From: Bacteroidia bacterium
GTDB lineage: Bacteria > Bacteroidota > Bacteroidia > Cytophagales > Cyclobacteriaceae
Direction: 5' to 3'
Length of the DNA: 43,189 nt
Assembly: GCA_030430675.1 (NCBI GenBank)
Contig: JAUIKU010000014.1
Location: forward strand, 1-43,189
The translations under genes and the position numbers were made by a program. The notes beneath the pieces were generated by a model. It had not been told where the DNA came from. It did no database searches and saw only the letters and a program-made list of their open reading frames with translations. Shown piece after piece: positions 16,275-25,617 of this stretch (positions within the stretch are counted from its first letter, which is position 1; every line of letters begins with the position of its first letter).

Positions 16275-17420
16275 ATGAACAAAATTAAAGTAGCGGTAGC
16301 CGGCGTGGGGTTTATCGGACCGGCACATATTGAGGCATTGCGCAGATTACCCGGCATTGAGGTAGTTGCCATCTTTAACCGAGGTGAAGATAAGGTGAGG
16401 TCCAAGGCCACCACACTGGCGGTTCCACAATATTTCGATAACTATAACGAAATGTTGGAGACAGAAGTTGACTGCATTCACATTTGCACTCCCAACTATC
16501 TGCACTATCAGGAAGCCAAACTTGCCCTGCAAAAGGGGATCCACGTAGTTTGCGAAAAGCCGCTGGCTACCACTATTGAGGAGGCGCAGGAATTGGTAAA
16601 GTTGGCCCGGGAAACCGGTCTGGTGAATGCGGTACACTTTAATATCAGGTACTATCCCATGGTACGGCAAATGAAGGCCATGAGAGAAAAGGGCGATTTG
16701 GGCCAGGTTTATTCCATTATCGGGTCATATCTGCAGGACTGGTTGTTCTACCAGACGGATTATAACTGGAGACTGGAGCCGGAGCAATCCGGAGAATCAA
16801 GAGCTCTGGCCGATATTGGTTCTCACCTGCTGGATTTATTGGAATACGTTTCAGGCTGCCGTATAACCGAAGTTATGGCCGACATGAATACCGTGCATCA
16901 GACCAGGAAGAAACCGTTAAAACCCATAGAAACCTATTCGGGCAAAGTGTTAGAACCAGTTGATTATCAGGATGTTAAAATAAATACTGAAGATTATGCC
17001 AGTGTCTTGCTGAGGTTTGATAACGGGAATCGGGGTGTGGTTACGGTTTCCCAGGTATCTGCGGGAAGAAAGAACCGCTTAAGCCTGGAAATAGCCGGTG
17101 CCAATAAGACCATCGCCTGGAATTCCGAACTTCCCAATCAACTGTGGGTTGGGGAACGAGACAAGCCCAATGGAGAATTATTGAGGGATCCTTCTTTGTT
17201 TTACCCTGAAGCCGCGGGTTTAATATCCTATCCGGGAGGGCACAATGAGGGATTTCCCGATACCTCAAAACAGCTGTTTAAAGAAGTGTATGAGGCAGTG
17301 AGAGTGGGAGAACCACCTCTTAATCCCACTTATCCCACTTTTGAGGCTGGTTTGAGGGAACTGGTATTGAACGATGCCATATTGAGAAGCGCTAAAGAAG
17401 CGCGGTGGATTGTCGTTTAA
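16275..17420 (+). CDS. Cytoplasmic Gfo/Idh/MocA family oxidoreductase
   Basis: This 381-residue protein has no signal peptide. The N-terminal Rossmann motif is VAVAGVGFIGPAH, followed by THxCTPNYLH-type and CEKPLATT (the EKP motif) and HFNIRYYP segments. The C-terminal half contains ADIGSHLLDLLEYVSG, with the conserved His of the active site. It begins 22 bp after the PfkB gene, so is likely the last gene of that operon. D-apiose dehydrogenase of the known apiose pathway belongs to this family, so this is a candidate for the missing apiose-oxidation step, but other sugars are equally possible. Its terminal TAA overlaps the stop of the convergent YCII gene within one TTAA. Confidence 0.87.
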   Translation: MNKIKVAVAGVGFIGPAHIEALRRLPGIEVVAIFNRGEDKVRSKATTLAVPQYFDNYNEMLETEVDCIHICTPNYLHYQEAKLALQKGIHVVCEKPLATTIEEAQELVKLARETGLVNAVHFNIRYYPMVRQMKAMREKGDLGQVYSIIGSYLQDWLFYQTDYNWRLEPEQSGESRALADIGSHLLDLLEYVSGCRITEVMADMNTVHQTRKKPLKPIETYSGKVLEPVDYQDVKINTEDYASVLLRFDNGNRGVVTVSQVSAGRKNRLSLEIAGANKTIAWNSELPNQLWVGERDKPNGELLRDPSLFYPEAAGLISYPGGHNEGFPDTSKQLFKEVYEAVRVGEPPLNPTYPTFEAGLRELVLNDAILRSAKEARWIVV

Positions 17421-17929
17421 TGGTCCGCCACATTTTGCCTGGACAGCGTTTGGTGCAGATCGTTGACCGCCATAAGTGCTGCACTGCCGTACCATTCCTT
17501 TAGTTCCATTCGCAGGATACCCGCCTGAATGGCCGGGTCGGTGTTGGTGAGTGCTTCCGCTTCCGCCAAAGTGGGAACGTTGAAAATGTATATACCCCTC
17601 AAGTCACTGTCATCCAGAAAAGGACCGGCCAACAGCAATTTGCCCTCTTGAGCCATTTTCATAATGTTCTGCAAATGGGCGCGCTGCAACTCAGCAGCCC
17701 TGGCTGAATCCTGGTCGCGGTTGGGGCCCCGGTGTAAAAACGCAAATACATATTTTTTCATGCCATAGGGGTCCGCTCCGTACGCCGCAGCTTTTGCCGA
17801 ATCGTAGTGGATCTGATCCGGTACTGTAATCTCTTCGGCAGCGTTTGCATTACTTTGCTGCTCGGGTTGACAAGCCATGGCCCAGGCACAAAGGGCGGTG
17901 ATGCAGATTGGGATAAAAAGTGTCTTCAT
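17417..17929 (-). CDS. YCII-related domain lipoprotein
   Basis: The protein has 170 residues with a lipoprotein signal peptide (lipobox AMAC, Cys20). After a low-complexity linker, the C-terminal 100 residues form a YciI-like ferredoxin-fold domain: KYVFAFLHRGP, LQRAHLQNIMKMAQEGKLLLAGPF, GIYIFNVPTLAEAEAL and a closing EWYGS. The conserved His in RAHLQNI is present. Function of exported YCII proteins is unknown. It is convergent with the upstream Gfo/Idh/MocA gene. Confidence 0.82.
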   Translation of the reverse strand: MKTLFIPICITALCAWAMACQPEQQSNANAAEEITVPDQIHYDSAKAAAYGADPYGMKKYVFAFLHRGPNRDQDSARAAELQRAHLQNIMKMAQEGKLLLAGPFLDDSDLRGIYIFNVPTLAEAEALTNTDPAIQAGILRMELKEWYGSAALMAVNDLHQTLSRQNVADH

Positions 17930-17960
17930 AGTATTTCCGGTAATTTGACGACAATATTAC

Positions 17961-18734
17961 TTAAGCCGTAGTACTAACCCTATAGTTGATCTCTTTTACT
18001 TTCAAGCCCAGCCAGGTCCAGTCACCGGTATCCAGCTTCCAGGTGGCGGTAAGGTGCACCGGTACCAACAGATCGCCTCTCTCCTCATTTGACAGGTTAT
18101 CAATTACCCATTCCACCAGTGGTGCTTCCTGACCTACGTCTTTGTATCGCATGGCGCTGAACTGCAGAAAAGCGCCATTGGAGTCAAAGGTAAAAACGCC
18201 GGATCCACTGGTTCCGGCGAAAGTCATGGTAGCCCGGGCAGAATTGTGGTCCAGCTCCTGCCATTGTATGTAGGGCAGCAGGGCGGCACTGGGATACCAG
18301 ATGATCTCTGCCAAAAATCGCTGTAAACTGGCTTGATTTACCTGGTGATTTGGTTTGGCGTGTGCCAGCGGGATCAGACCCCATAAGCTGATAAGCATTT
18401 CCCCTTTTCCATCCCGGAATTGGTCCCGGCCTTTGATGTACATCAGGGGATTGGATTTGATTTGCACTGACCAGTTAAACGCCGGGGGGGTCAGAGTAAT
18501 CAACTGATCAGCGCTGGCGTTGAGCCAGTTTTTCTGGGATGGTTTCATTTTTAGTTGAATATCCTGTTTCAGAAAGACGGAACTGATGAATGAATTATCT
18601 TTTAACCTGCTGAAACTTAACCACCGCTGCACCGGCTTGGGCAGGCTGTCAATTGGCCGCAATGAGGCATCAGGCACTGTCTTTGAAAGCAAGGCCTCCC
18701 GTTCCTTTTTTATTCTCTGATCAAATGAAATCAT
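17961..18734 (-). CDS. DUF6544 family protein
   Basis: The 257-residue soluble protein has no leader. It matches the family now called DUF6544 by LPKPVQRWLSFS near the start, the FxWSVQIK and YIKGRDQFRDGKGEMLISLWGLIPLA region, and the AEIIWYPSAALLP, FTFDSNGA and RYKD segments. I am fairly confident of the family and know of no defined activity. It is downstream of the third sulfatase on the same strand, separated only by a low-complexity tract. Confidence 0.7.
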   Translation of the reverse strand: MISFDQRIKKEREALLSKTVPDASLRPIDSLPKPVQRWLSFSRLKDNSFISSVFLKQDIQLKMKPSQKNWLNASADQLITLTPPAFNWSVQIKSNPLMYIKGRDQFRDGKGEMLISLWGLIPLAHAKPNHQVNQASLQRFLAEIIWYPSAALLPYIQWQELDHNSARATMTFAGTSGSGVFTFDSNGAFLQFSAMRYKDVGQEAPLVEWVIDNLSNEERGDLLVPVHLTATWKLDTGDWTWLGLKVKEINYRVSTTA

Positions 18735-18763
18735 AACTCACTGCTCTAACTCACCAACTTCAC
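18735..18763. repeat. Low-complexity AACTCACTGCTCTAACTCACC tract
   Basis: Bases between the sulfatase stop and the DUF6544 start are made of AACTCAC-like units on the plus strand, similar to 13003-13032. On the transcribed (minus) strand the same tract reads GTGAGTT, the form also seen at 8738-8757. Confidence 0.5.
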
Positions 18764-20331
18764 TTCTCCGCCCATCTTTTGGCCTGCACCGTCATGAAAT
18801 TCACCGCTACATCATTGGTGGAAGGGGCTTCGGGTTTGCTGCTGCCGCGGTCTACCAGGGTTTGTAAACTGGTGGTTAGCTCATTAATCCGTTGGGGATA
18901 GTACGAGGCGCTGTCGGCCTCTTCCCCCTGGTCATTTGCCAGGTGGTACAGTTCAATGTTGGCAGCCTTTCCTCTTGATTGCCGCAGGTTTTCCTCCGGC
19001 AGCCGGTAGATAATTTTCCACCCCTGTTCGCGATAAGCAAATTCACCGTTCACCGAGTGGTTAACGATATTCTGCCGGGCCGAATGCTTGCTTTTGTCCA
19101 GCAGGATATCCAGGAAACTGAAGCTATCCTCGCCCTGGTTGGCTGGAGTTGTTTCTCCTGTCATTAACTGGAAGCAGGTTTCGTAAATATCAGTCAGACA
19201 CACCAGTTGATCACTGCTGGCACCCGGGGTTACTTTACCGGGCCATTTTACCACCAGGGGTACCCGGTGTCCGCCTTCCCATATGTCTCCTTTATGGCCT
19301 CTGTAGGGGCCACTGGGCATATGCCCGGCGGCAACCAGATCTTCCCATCCGGTGTAATGGGAATGCCCGTTGTCCGCTGTAAAAATAACCAGTGTATTAT
19401 CGGAAATGCCGCTTTGTTCCACAGCCTCCAGGATCTGTCCCGCAGACCAGTCCGTCTCCATAACAAAATCAGCAATCGGTGCAATACCACTTTTGCCGGC
19501 AAATTTTTCCGAAGGCACTACCGGTTCATGTGGAGAGGTCATGGAAAAGTACAGAAAAAAGGGTTGTTCGTTATTACTTTGATCGTGAATGTAGTTCACC
19601 GCTCGCCTGGTGATCTCCGGCAGGATCTCCTCGAATTTCCAGCCCGGCGCCATGGGTGATCCTTGGAAGCCCCGGGGCATAACCACATGATCGGGATGCT
19701 CCTGATATTCATAGGTAGCGGTGGGCTGCTCAACTATCCGGTCGTTTTCGATGAAGGTAAAAGGAGGGAAGTTGGGGACATGGGTGCCAAAGTAATAATC
19801 GAACCCATGGGCAGTGGGACCACCATTAATGGGTTGCTGGTACTCCCATTGGTATTTCTTGAGGCCATTCCGTTCTTCGATCCGGGCACTTTCCCGTTCA
19901 CCTTGCCAATCCCACCCCAGGTGCCATTTGCCTATGCAAGCGGTGGTGTACCCGTGGCCTTTCAGCATTTCCGGTAAGGTGGTTCTTTCGGGCTTGATCA
20001 AAGGGGGCTCATAACAGGCCAGCACCCATTCTTGTAGCGGAGTTCTCCAGGCATAGCGGCCGGTGAGCAGACCGTAGCGGGTAGGGGAGCAGACGGCGGA
20101 ACCACTGTGGGCATCTGTAAAGCTCATTCCCGCGGCCACCATTTGATCAAGATAGGGAGTAAGTATCTTATTATCAGGATAGTGGGCCTGAATATCGCCA
20201 ACCCCGAAGTCATCCGCCAGGATCACGATAATATTAGGTTTTGGGGTGGTTTGCTTCACCGAAGGTTCAGGCCCACAGGAAGACAAGGCCAGTACCATTA
20301 CCAGATAAGGAATTCCAGAGAAATAATTCAT
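18760..20331 (-). CDS. Sulfatase lipoprotein
   Basis: The protein has 523 residues with a lipoprotein leader (lipobox LSSC, Cys19). NIIVILADDFGVGD carries the metal-binding DD, and the formylglycine motif C-S-P-T-R with YGLLTGR has the catalytic Cys at residue 81. CIGKWHLGW and IFTADNGHSHYTG provide the other conserved active-site residues (Lys, His, Asp, Asn). It is complete and of arylsulfatase A-like type. The substrate is probably a sulfated glycan; the subfamily was not resolved. It is unrelated at close range to the sulfatase at 4805-6244, so the window encodes at least three different sulfatases. Confidence 0.9.
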   Translation of the reverse strand: MNYFSGIPYLVMVLALSSCGPEPSVKQTTPKPNIIVILADDFGVGDIQAHYPDNKILTPYLDQMVAAGMSFTDAHSGSAVCSPTRYGLLTGRYAWRTPLQEWVLACYEPPLIKPERTTLPEMLKGHGYTTACIGKWHLGWDWQGERESARIEERNGLKKYQWEYQQPINGGPTAHGFDYYFGTHVPNFPPFTFIENDRIVEQPTATYEYQEHPDHVVMPRGFQGSPMAPGWKFEEILPEITRRAVNYIHDQSNNEQPFFLYFSMTSPHEPVVPSEKFAGKSGIAPIADFVMETDWSAGQILEAVEQSGISDNTLVIFTADNGHSHYTGWEDLVAAGHMPSGPYRGHKGDIWEGGHRVPLVVKWPGKVTPGASSDQLVCLTDIYETCFQLMTGETTPANQGEDSFSFLDILLDKSKHSARQNIVNHSVNGEFAYREQGWKIIYRLPEENLRQSRGKAANIELYHLANDQGEEADSASYYPQRINELTTSLQTLVDRGSSKPEAPSTNDVAVNFMTVQAKRWAEK

Positions 20332-20497
20332 GATGGAATATAGTGATAGCAGGGAGAAATTCCCACTTCAAATCATTTGTTGCAGAGCTGGTCAAATTGC
20401 CTGAAAAAGGCCCGGACGAGCTAACCGGTATGGGGTGGGGACCGGGAAATTACTTGAACTTGCAGTTGTAATGGATAATGTACGAGGACGCCAAACG

Positions 20498-22333
20498 TTA
20501 AGCTACTGGGCCAAATATTATAGCCTCATCACCAATTTCCAATAGCTTACAACTTTTGGAAAAACTGCTATTATCTGATTTAATTCGAAATCTCAAAACG
20601 GGATCTTCTGATGTGGAATCTACAGACAACCAGCGGTAGGGCAGGTCCAGTTCCGTAACTTTTGGTGCAATGAGCCGCAATATGACAAACTGCGCTTTTT
20701 GATGATCAAATTTTTCGGGCTTTTCAAAACTCAACTGAATTGCATTCCCCTCTATCTCTTTGCTTTCTGTGAGCTTAACAATTCTATCATCGCTATATCT
20801 CTCTGCTTTAATATCAGACCAGATATTGTCTCTGTTCATTTGTAAAGCTGCCAGAAATCCTGCCATGATGGTTCCTTCAAAACCACCGCCGGGAAATGCC
20901 CATGCCGATGTGAAATACAAATTGGGTATCAGGAAATTATTGCGGAAACGTTTTAAGCCCGATTGTTGCCTGGATTGGGTAAAACCATAGGGCGTTCCAC
21001 CGGGATTCGAGGTATAATGCTTCATGGTTTTGGGTGTGGCAACTTCCGTATATTCAATGCTGCTGCGTATACCTGGAAATTGTTTTTCCAGTCGTTTTAA
21101 CAATATTTCAGCGACTTCTTCTTTTTTTGCCTGGTACTGCTCTTTATTCAGTCCTTCCCAATTTCGAAGGTAATCCACTCCGCATATTGCCCCCACTGAT
21201 TTGCCGGGTGGTGCCAGTTGTGCATCAATTTGCCCATAATCCACGAAAACAAAACTACGCTTGCTCCAGTCACCCAGTTGATTTGGATGGACGTCTTTTA
21301 GGGTTTTCACATCCTCACCTAAAATTTCGTTGGAATAGTGGTTCACTCCAAAGGCCTTTAAATCGGACTTGAAGCCCAGATAAACGCAGAGCAGGGAACA
21401 TGAGATGGTTTTTCCTGCGATCTTTTGTCTAAGCAATCCGGCATGGGGCTCATCCAGCATATCGGGTACCAGCGGAATGGCGCAATTGGCCGCCACATTG
21501 TCGCATTCGATGGTTACCGGGGTCTGCTGTTGGTTGAAACTGTCGGAAAAAGTCACTGCGGTGACTCGGCCATGCTGAGTATTGATTTTCTCTGCCCTTT
21601 TACCCAATAGCACCGTTCCCCCATTTTTTTCGATGTAAGCAGCCAGATGGTCCGATAATTTTTGAGAACCACCCTGAATAAAATGCCCCCCACCACCGAT
21701 AAAACTCGATTGTGGCAAGCCGAAATAGAACATAGACAAGGTATAAGGGTCGTCAGCATAGTACAACACATGGGCGGCCAATTCCAGTTTCAACTGTTCA
21801 TTGTTGATGTGTTTATCCAACCATGACCCTACGGTATGCCTGGAAGCTTCCACGATACTGGGATACAGCAAGGGCATCAATGGATAGATGAGTTTGCGCT
21901 TCCAGGGTGTTCGGGGTAACCCCAGGGCATTTTTTCGTATGCCTGCGACTAGCTTCATAAACCGATTGATACCTTTTTCATCTTCAGGATACCTATCCAC
22001 CAGGGCCTTGGTGGCAGCCTGGAACCCATGAGGGAAGACAAGTTTTTTACCATCAGTATATAAGGCATACAGTTCAGGTACTTTCAGTAATTTGACCTGC
22101 TGGTCCACTTCCAGCATGTTAAAGATATTCAGTACGGATTCGCCATGATCGAGCCCGCACATTTCATGAAGTCCGACTTCTACTATAAAATCATTTCGTT
22201 TAAAGGTAGTGGCATAACCACCGGGTTTATTATGTTGTTCGAGGAGTAATACTTTTTTTCCGAATTTGGCCAGGGTGGCGCCCGCCACCAGTCCGGCTAA
22301 GCCTCCACCAATGACTATGGTATTATACTTCAT
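20498..22333 (-). CDS. Phytoene-desaturase-like FAD oxidoreductase with C-terminal FNR-type FAD-binding segment
   Basis: The 611-residue protein opens with IVIGGGLAGLVAGATLA and LLEQHNKPGGYATTF, the FAD-binding start of the CrtI/retinol-saturase group. It ends its main part with YFTSAWAFPGGGFEGTIMAGFLAALQM. The last 75-80 residues are an addition: PEKFDHQKAQFVILRL, LPYRWLSVDST, and LLEIGDEAIIFGP. These resemble the FAD-binding barrel of ferredoxin-NADP reductases (YRxxS and the terminal GP). The NAD-binding domain of FNR is absent; the reading frame stops right after GPVA. The reaction is unknown: desaturation or saturation of an isoprenoid or lipid is the family theme. The neighbouring cardiolipin synthase gene is on the same strand. 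Confidence 0.8.
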   Translation of the reverse strand: MKYNTIVIGGGLAGLVAGATLAKFGKKVLLLEQHNKPGGYATTFKRNDFIVEVGLHEMCGLDHGESVLNIFNMLEVDQQVKLLKVPELYALYTDGKKLVFPHGFQAATKALVDRYPEDEKGINRFMKLVAGIRKNALGLPRTPWKRKLIYPLMPLLYPSIVEASRHTVGSWLDKHINNEQLKLELAAHVLYYADDPYTLSMFYFGLPQSSFIGGGGHFIQGGSQKLSDHLAAYIEKNGGTVLLGKRAEKINTQHGRVTAVTFSDSFNQQQTPVTIECDNVAANCAIPLVPDMLDEPHAGLLRQKIAGKTISCSLLCVYLGFKSDLKAFGVNHYSNEILGEDVKTLKDVHPNQLGDWSKRSFVFVDYGQIDAQLAPPGKSVGAICGVDYLRNWEGLNKEQYQAKKEEVAEILLKRLEKQFPGIRSSIEYTEVATPKTMKHYTSNPGGTPYGFTQSRQQSGLKRFRNNFLIPNLYFTSAWAFPGGGFEGTIMAGFLAALQMNRDNIWSDIKAERYSDDRIVKLTESKEIEGNAIQLSFEKPEKFDHQKAQFVILRLIAPKVTELDLPYRWLSVDSTSEDPVLRFRIKSDNSSFSKSCKLLEIGDEAIIFGPVA

Positions 22334-22475
22334 GAGTTTGTCTTATGTTCTTGAAACTTTGGTTTCATGGTCAGATACCGAGGTATTCAAGCTAGACTGG
22401 ATTAGTTACCCGATCAATGATATGTGTCATGAGAAAATGTAGACTTCCTCATCAAATGGGGTGGTGGGAGGGGAT

Positions 22476-23930
22476 TTAAAGAAATGAAGATACCAATCTG
22501 GCCACGGCGTATTTCAATTTTTTGAAAACACTCCTTTTATTCCAGGCCTCTTTCGATATTTCGACACTGTGCCCTAAATCATTTTGAAATAGCTTTTCCA
22601 TCTGCCTGGCAAAAAGGCTGCCATAGATAACAGACATAATTTCAAAATTCAGATCAAAGCTACGAATGTCCATGTTGGCTGTACCTACCACACTTAAGCG
22701 GGTATCTGCCACCACTGTTTTAGCGTGTACAAATCCTTTCTGATAAAGGAATATGCGAACGCCGGCATCCAGCAGCCTGGAAAAGTAAAACCTGGCGGCC
22801 GCTCCAACAAGTTCGGAATCGGATTTTTCAGGTACTAACAATCGAACATCTACTCCGGAAATTGCTGCCTGGCACATAGCGTCAATAATGCTTTCATTAG
22901 GAATGAAATACGGATTGGTGATGTAAAGTTTTTCCCTGGCTAAGGAGAAAATTTTCATATAGCTCAGCATGATATTCGACTTGGGATAAATTGGGCCGCC
23001 GGCCACTATCTGTCCCAGGGCTGGTGAGCCTCCGTTCATGAAATCGATCGCTTTGGGAAATATATCAGTGCTGAACTTGAGCTGATCTCCTGCGCTCATA
23101 TTCCAGCTTACCACGAAATGTCGCTGCAGGCTGTTGACCAATGGGCCTTCGATTTTTACATGGGTATCCCGCCAATACAACCCGGTATCAATTGTGTTGT
23201 CATACCTGTCCGAAATATTAATACCGCCGACAAAACCACAGATCCCGTCTACTATAATGATTTTTCGATGGTCACGGTGATTCAGCCTGTTGGCAAACTG
23301 TTTTAGCTTAACCTTGATTTTAGGGTAGATCTGTACACCCGCTTGTGCGAGTTCTGTAACAATATTTCGCTTGATTCCCTTACTGGCATAATCATCGTAC
23401 AAAATTCTGATGTGAAGTCCTTGTTTAACCTTTTTAAGCAGAACTTCTTTGATCTGATTTCCCCGGGTGTCGTTTTCCCAGGCATAGTATTCCATATGGA
23501 TAAATCGATCGGCTGATTCCAGTGAGCGCAGTACTTCGGGAAATTTTTCTTCCCCATTATTGAGCAGTTGGAAGTTACCATTGCATAAAGGTTCTTTACC
23601 AATTCCATTGAGAAAAAGCACCATGGGAGCAAAATGTGCTATTTCATGGTGATGTGACTTTAGCAAATCCCTGGTGTAATCCTGGAACTCACTCTGGATT
23701 GCCTGGTCAAGTTCACCATGGATTTTGGCACCTATCGCATTGGACCGCTGGTGCCGGTGATTTACTCCGAAAGAAAAGTATATAACTATCCCGGCTATCG
23801 GTAGGATGAAAACTAGCATTAAATATGCCAGGGTCTTTGGTGTGGAATGGGTATCCAGCAGGATCCGTACCACGGTATAAATTATAATGGCCAGATAGGC
23901 AATTGCCAGTATTGAATAAATTATATACAC
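22476..23930 (-). CDS. cls: Cardiolipin synthase
   Basis: The protein has 484 residues, the usual length for bacterial Cls. Two N-terminal membrane helices (about residues 3-25 and 35-55) are followed by two phospholipase D domains. Their HKD motifs are H-R-K-IIIVD in NHRDHRKIIIVDG and H-A-K-TVVAD in FVHAKTVVADTRLSVVGTANMD. It condenses phosphatidylglycerol molecules to cardiolipin at the inner membrane. It appears to be a housekeeping gene flanking the accessory genes. Confidence 0.93.
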   Translation of the reverse strand: MYIIYSILAIAYLAIIIYTVVRILLDTHSTPKTLAYLMLVFILPIAGIVIYFSFGVNHRHQRSNAIGAKIHGELDQAIQSEFQDYTRDLLKSHHHEIAHFAPMVLFLNGIGKEPLCNGNFQLLNNGEEKFPEVLRSLESADRFIHMEYYAWENDTRGNQIKEVLLKKVKQGLHIRILYDDYASKGIKRNIVTELAQAGVQIYPKIKVKLKQFANRLNHRDHRKIIIVDGICGFVGGINISDRYDNTIDTGLYWRDTHVKIEGPLVNSLQRHFVVSWNMSAGDQLKFSTDIFPKAIDFMNGGSPALGQIVAGGPIYPKSNIMLSYMKIFSLAREKLYITNPYFIPNESIIDAMCQAAISGVDVRLLVPEKSDSELVGAAARFYFSRLLDAGVRIFLYQKGFVHAKTVVADTRLSVVGTANMDIRSFDLNFEIMSVIYGSLFARQMEKLFQNDLGHSVEISKEAWNKRSVFKKLKYAVARLVSSFL

Positions 23931-24266
23931 CTCAGATTAATATTACCATAATATGGACAGTTTGAATGGCTATAAATTAAACAAATTGTTAGCGTTTTAA
24001 ACAAATATGGGCCGGGGCATGGTCATTTTTGGAAGTTTATTTACATCTTAAGAGAAGTAAGGTCCTGCCTGTAGACAACAAAAACGGCCTGTAGAATATT
24101 TTCATTTGTGCCGCTTTATTTCCAAATTGAGAGAGATGTTTGCTGCTCCTCAAATTAACTAAATCCCTGGCCCGCAGTCATTGCCTTCCCAGTACGCCGG
24201 ATTTTTGGTCAGCGAGCATGAGTAGAGTCAAAAAATAAGTATTCGGACAACTATTGAGAAACTACT
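23931..24266. other. Gene-free stretch of 336 bp between divergent genes
   Basis: This region lies between the cls start (minus strand) and the Tat aldo/keto reductase start (plus strand), so it should hold promoters for both. I see no credible ORF or RNA gene. It contains a short direct repeat, gcctgtaga, at about 24067-24075 and again about 20 bp later. There is an AT-rich portion around 23970-24005. Confidence 0.5.
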
Positions 24267-25490
24267 ATGAAAAGAAGAAAAAATAAAAAGGAACAGGACG
24301 CCCTCTCAAGGAGAAACTTCCTGAGCAAAACTGGCGCAGGAATCGGGGGGTTGGCTCTGACACCCCTGGCATTGGACGCTACTAAAACCCCTGACCTGAA
24401 ACCCAAAGAAAAACCTCATCCCCTGGCAGGTATACAGCCCGAGTGGCGCAACCGCCATGAAGAAATGTCCTATAGAATGTTGGGCCGTACCGGCATGATG
24501 ATCTCTGAAGTGGTCAGCGGAGGTGATCCCGTGCGAAGTGATAATTACCAGCAGTTGTATTACGCGCTGGAAAAAGGACTCAATTATCTGGATATGGCGC
24601 CTGCGTATGGCAGGGGGGATTGTGAAACTGCCTATAGTAAAGTTATTAACAGCCCTTCAATGCGTGAAAAAGTCTTTATGACCACCAAAGTCAGTGGATT
24701 TACAGATGTACGCTCAAACCTCTATCAGGACATCTTCAAGGGACTTCCATCAGATAAGCAAAATGCCATACTTGACCGGGCCAAAGAGATCCGGGCTGAG
24801 CGGGGGGTGGACAAACCGGGATACTTTTTCACCTATTGGCCCGGACAAAAAAGCAGTAATGACCCCTCTTACCTGGCCAATGCCATGGTCAAAGACTATG
24901 GCCATCAAGTGGATGGGAGCAAGGCGTTCAGGAAAAAAATCAAGGACTCTTTGGAAGGAAGCCTCACCCGGGCAAAAACAGATTATTTTGATATTCTGAT
25001 GTGCCCTCATGGCGCCAATTGTCCGGAAGAAGTACAAATCCCTGAGATTTATGAAACTTTCAGGGAATTGAAAAAAGAAGGCAAGGTGCGTTTTCTGGGT
25101 GTTTCTACTCACAATGATCCGGCAGGAGTTTTACGGGCAGCCACGGAGACCGGGGAATACGATGTGGTGATGTGCGCTTACAATATTGCCAACGGAGGTT
25201 ATCTGGAAGATGCTATAGCCAATGCCTACCAAAATGGGCTGGGCATGATCGCCATGAAGGCAGCAATGGCAGTAGCTACTCACCATAAAGCCATTCAGCC
25301 TATCCCCCAATGGCGGATCGACAAAGTAAATCGCATCGTACCCGGAGAGTTGAAGGCTCCCATGAAGGCCTATGTCTGGGCCTTACAAAACCCCTATATC
25401 TCTGCGGTTATCTCTAACCTATGGGACGAGCAGTTTATTGATGAGAATCTGTCATTGGCAGGATTAAAGGTGGATTTGGAAGATGGGTAG
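24267..25490 (+). CDS. Tat-exported aldo/keto reductase
   Basis: The protein has 407 residues. A lysine-rich N-terminus leads into a twin-arginine signal, SRRNFLSKTGAGIGGLALTPLAL (residues 14-36). The reductase domain starts at YRMLGRTGMMISEVVSGG. It contains LDMAPAYGRG (catalytic Asp and Tyr), FMTTKVSG (Lys) and FDILMCPHGA (His), so the tetrad is complete. Bacteroidota and Planctomycetota often carry such exported aldo/keto reductases near carbohydrate genes. A tightly bound NADP would be needed in the periplasm. Substrate unknown. The C-terminus ends at LAGLKVDLEDG, slightly short of some relatives. Confidence 0.87.
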   Translation: MKRRKNKKEQDALSRRNFLSKTGAGIGGLALTPLALDATKTPDLKPKEKPHPLAGIQPEWRNRHEEMSYRMLGRTGMMISEVVSGGDPVRSDNYQQLYYALEKGLNYLDMAPAYGRGDCETAYSKVINSPSMREKVFMTTKVSGFTDVRSNLYQDIFKGLPSDKQNAILDRAKEIRAERGVDKPGYFFTYWPGQKSSNDPSYLANAMVKDYGHQVDGSKAFRKKIKDSLEGSLTRAKTDYFDILMCPHGANCPEEVQIPEIYETFRELKKEGKVRFLGVSTHNDPAGVLRAATETGEYDVVMCAYNIANGGYLEDAIANAYQNGLGMIAMKAAMAVATHHKAIQPIPQWRIDKVNRIVPGELKAPMKAYVWALQNPYISAVISNLWDEQFIDENLSLAGLKVDLEDG

Positions 25491-25617
25491 GCTTTACACC
25501 AAATACCTATTCCTGGTGATTTAGGTTGACTTCAATCGATCTATGGGGTGCAGTGAACGGGTACTGAATCACCAACACATAGCCTTTGTCCATTGGGTGG
25601 CCTTGAAATAAAACGCA

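Noticed and set aside
19207-19659. 150-codon plus-strand frame
   Set aside because: Antisense to the third sulfatase and without recognisable features.
20428-20450. CCGGT...ACCGG inverted repeat between the sulfatase and flavoprotein genes
   Set aside because: A 5-bp stem with an 11-base purine/pyrimidine loop and no T-run on either strand; too weak for a terminator.
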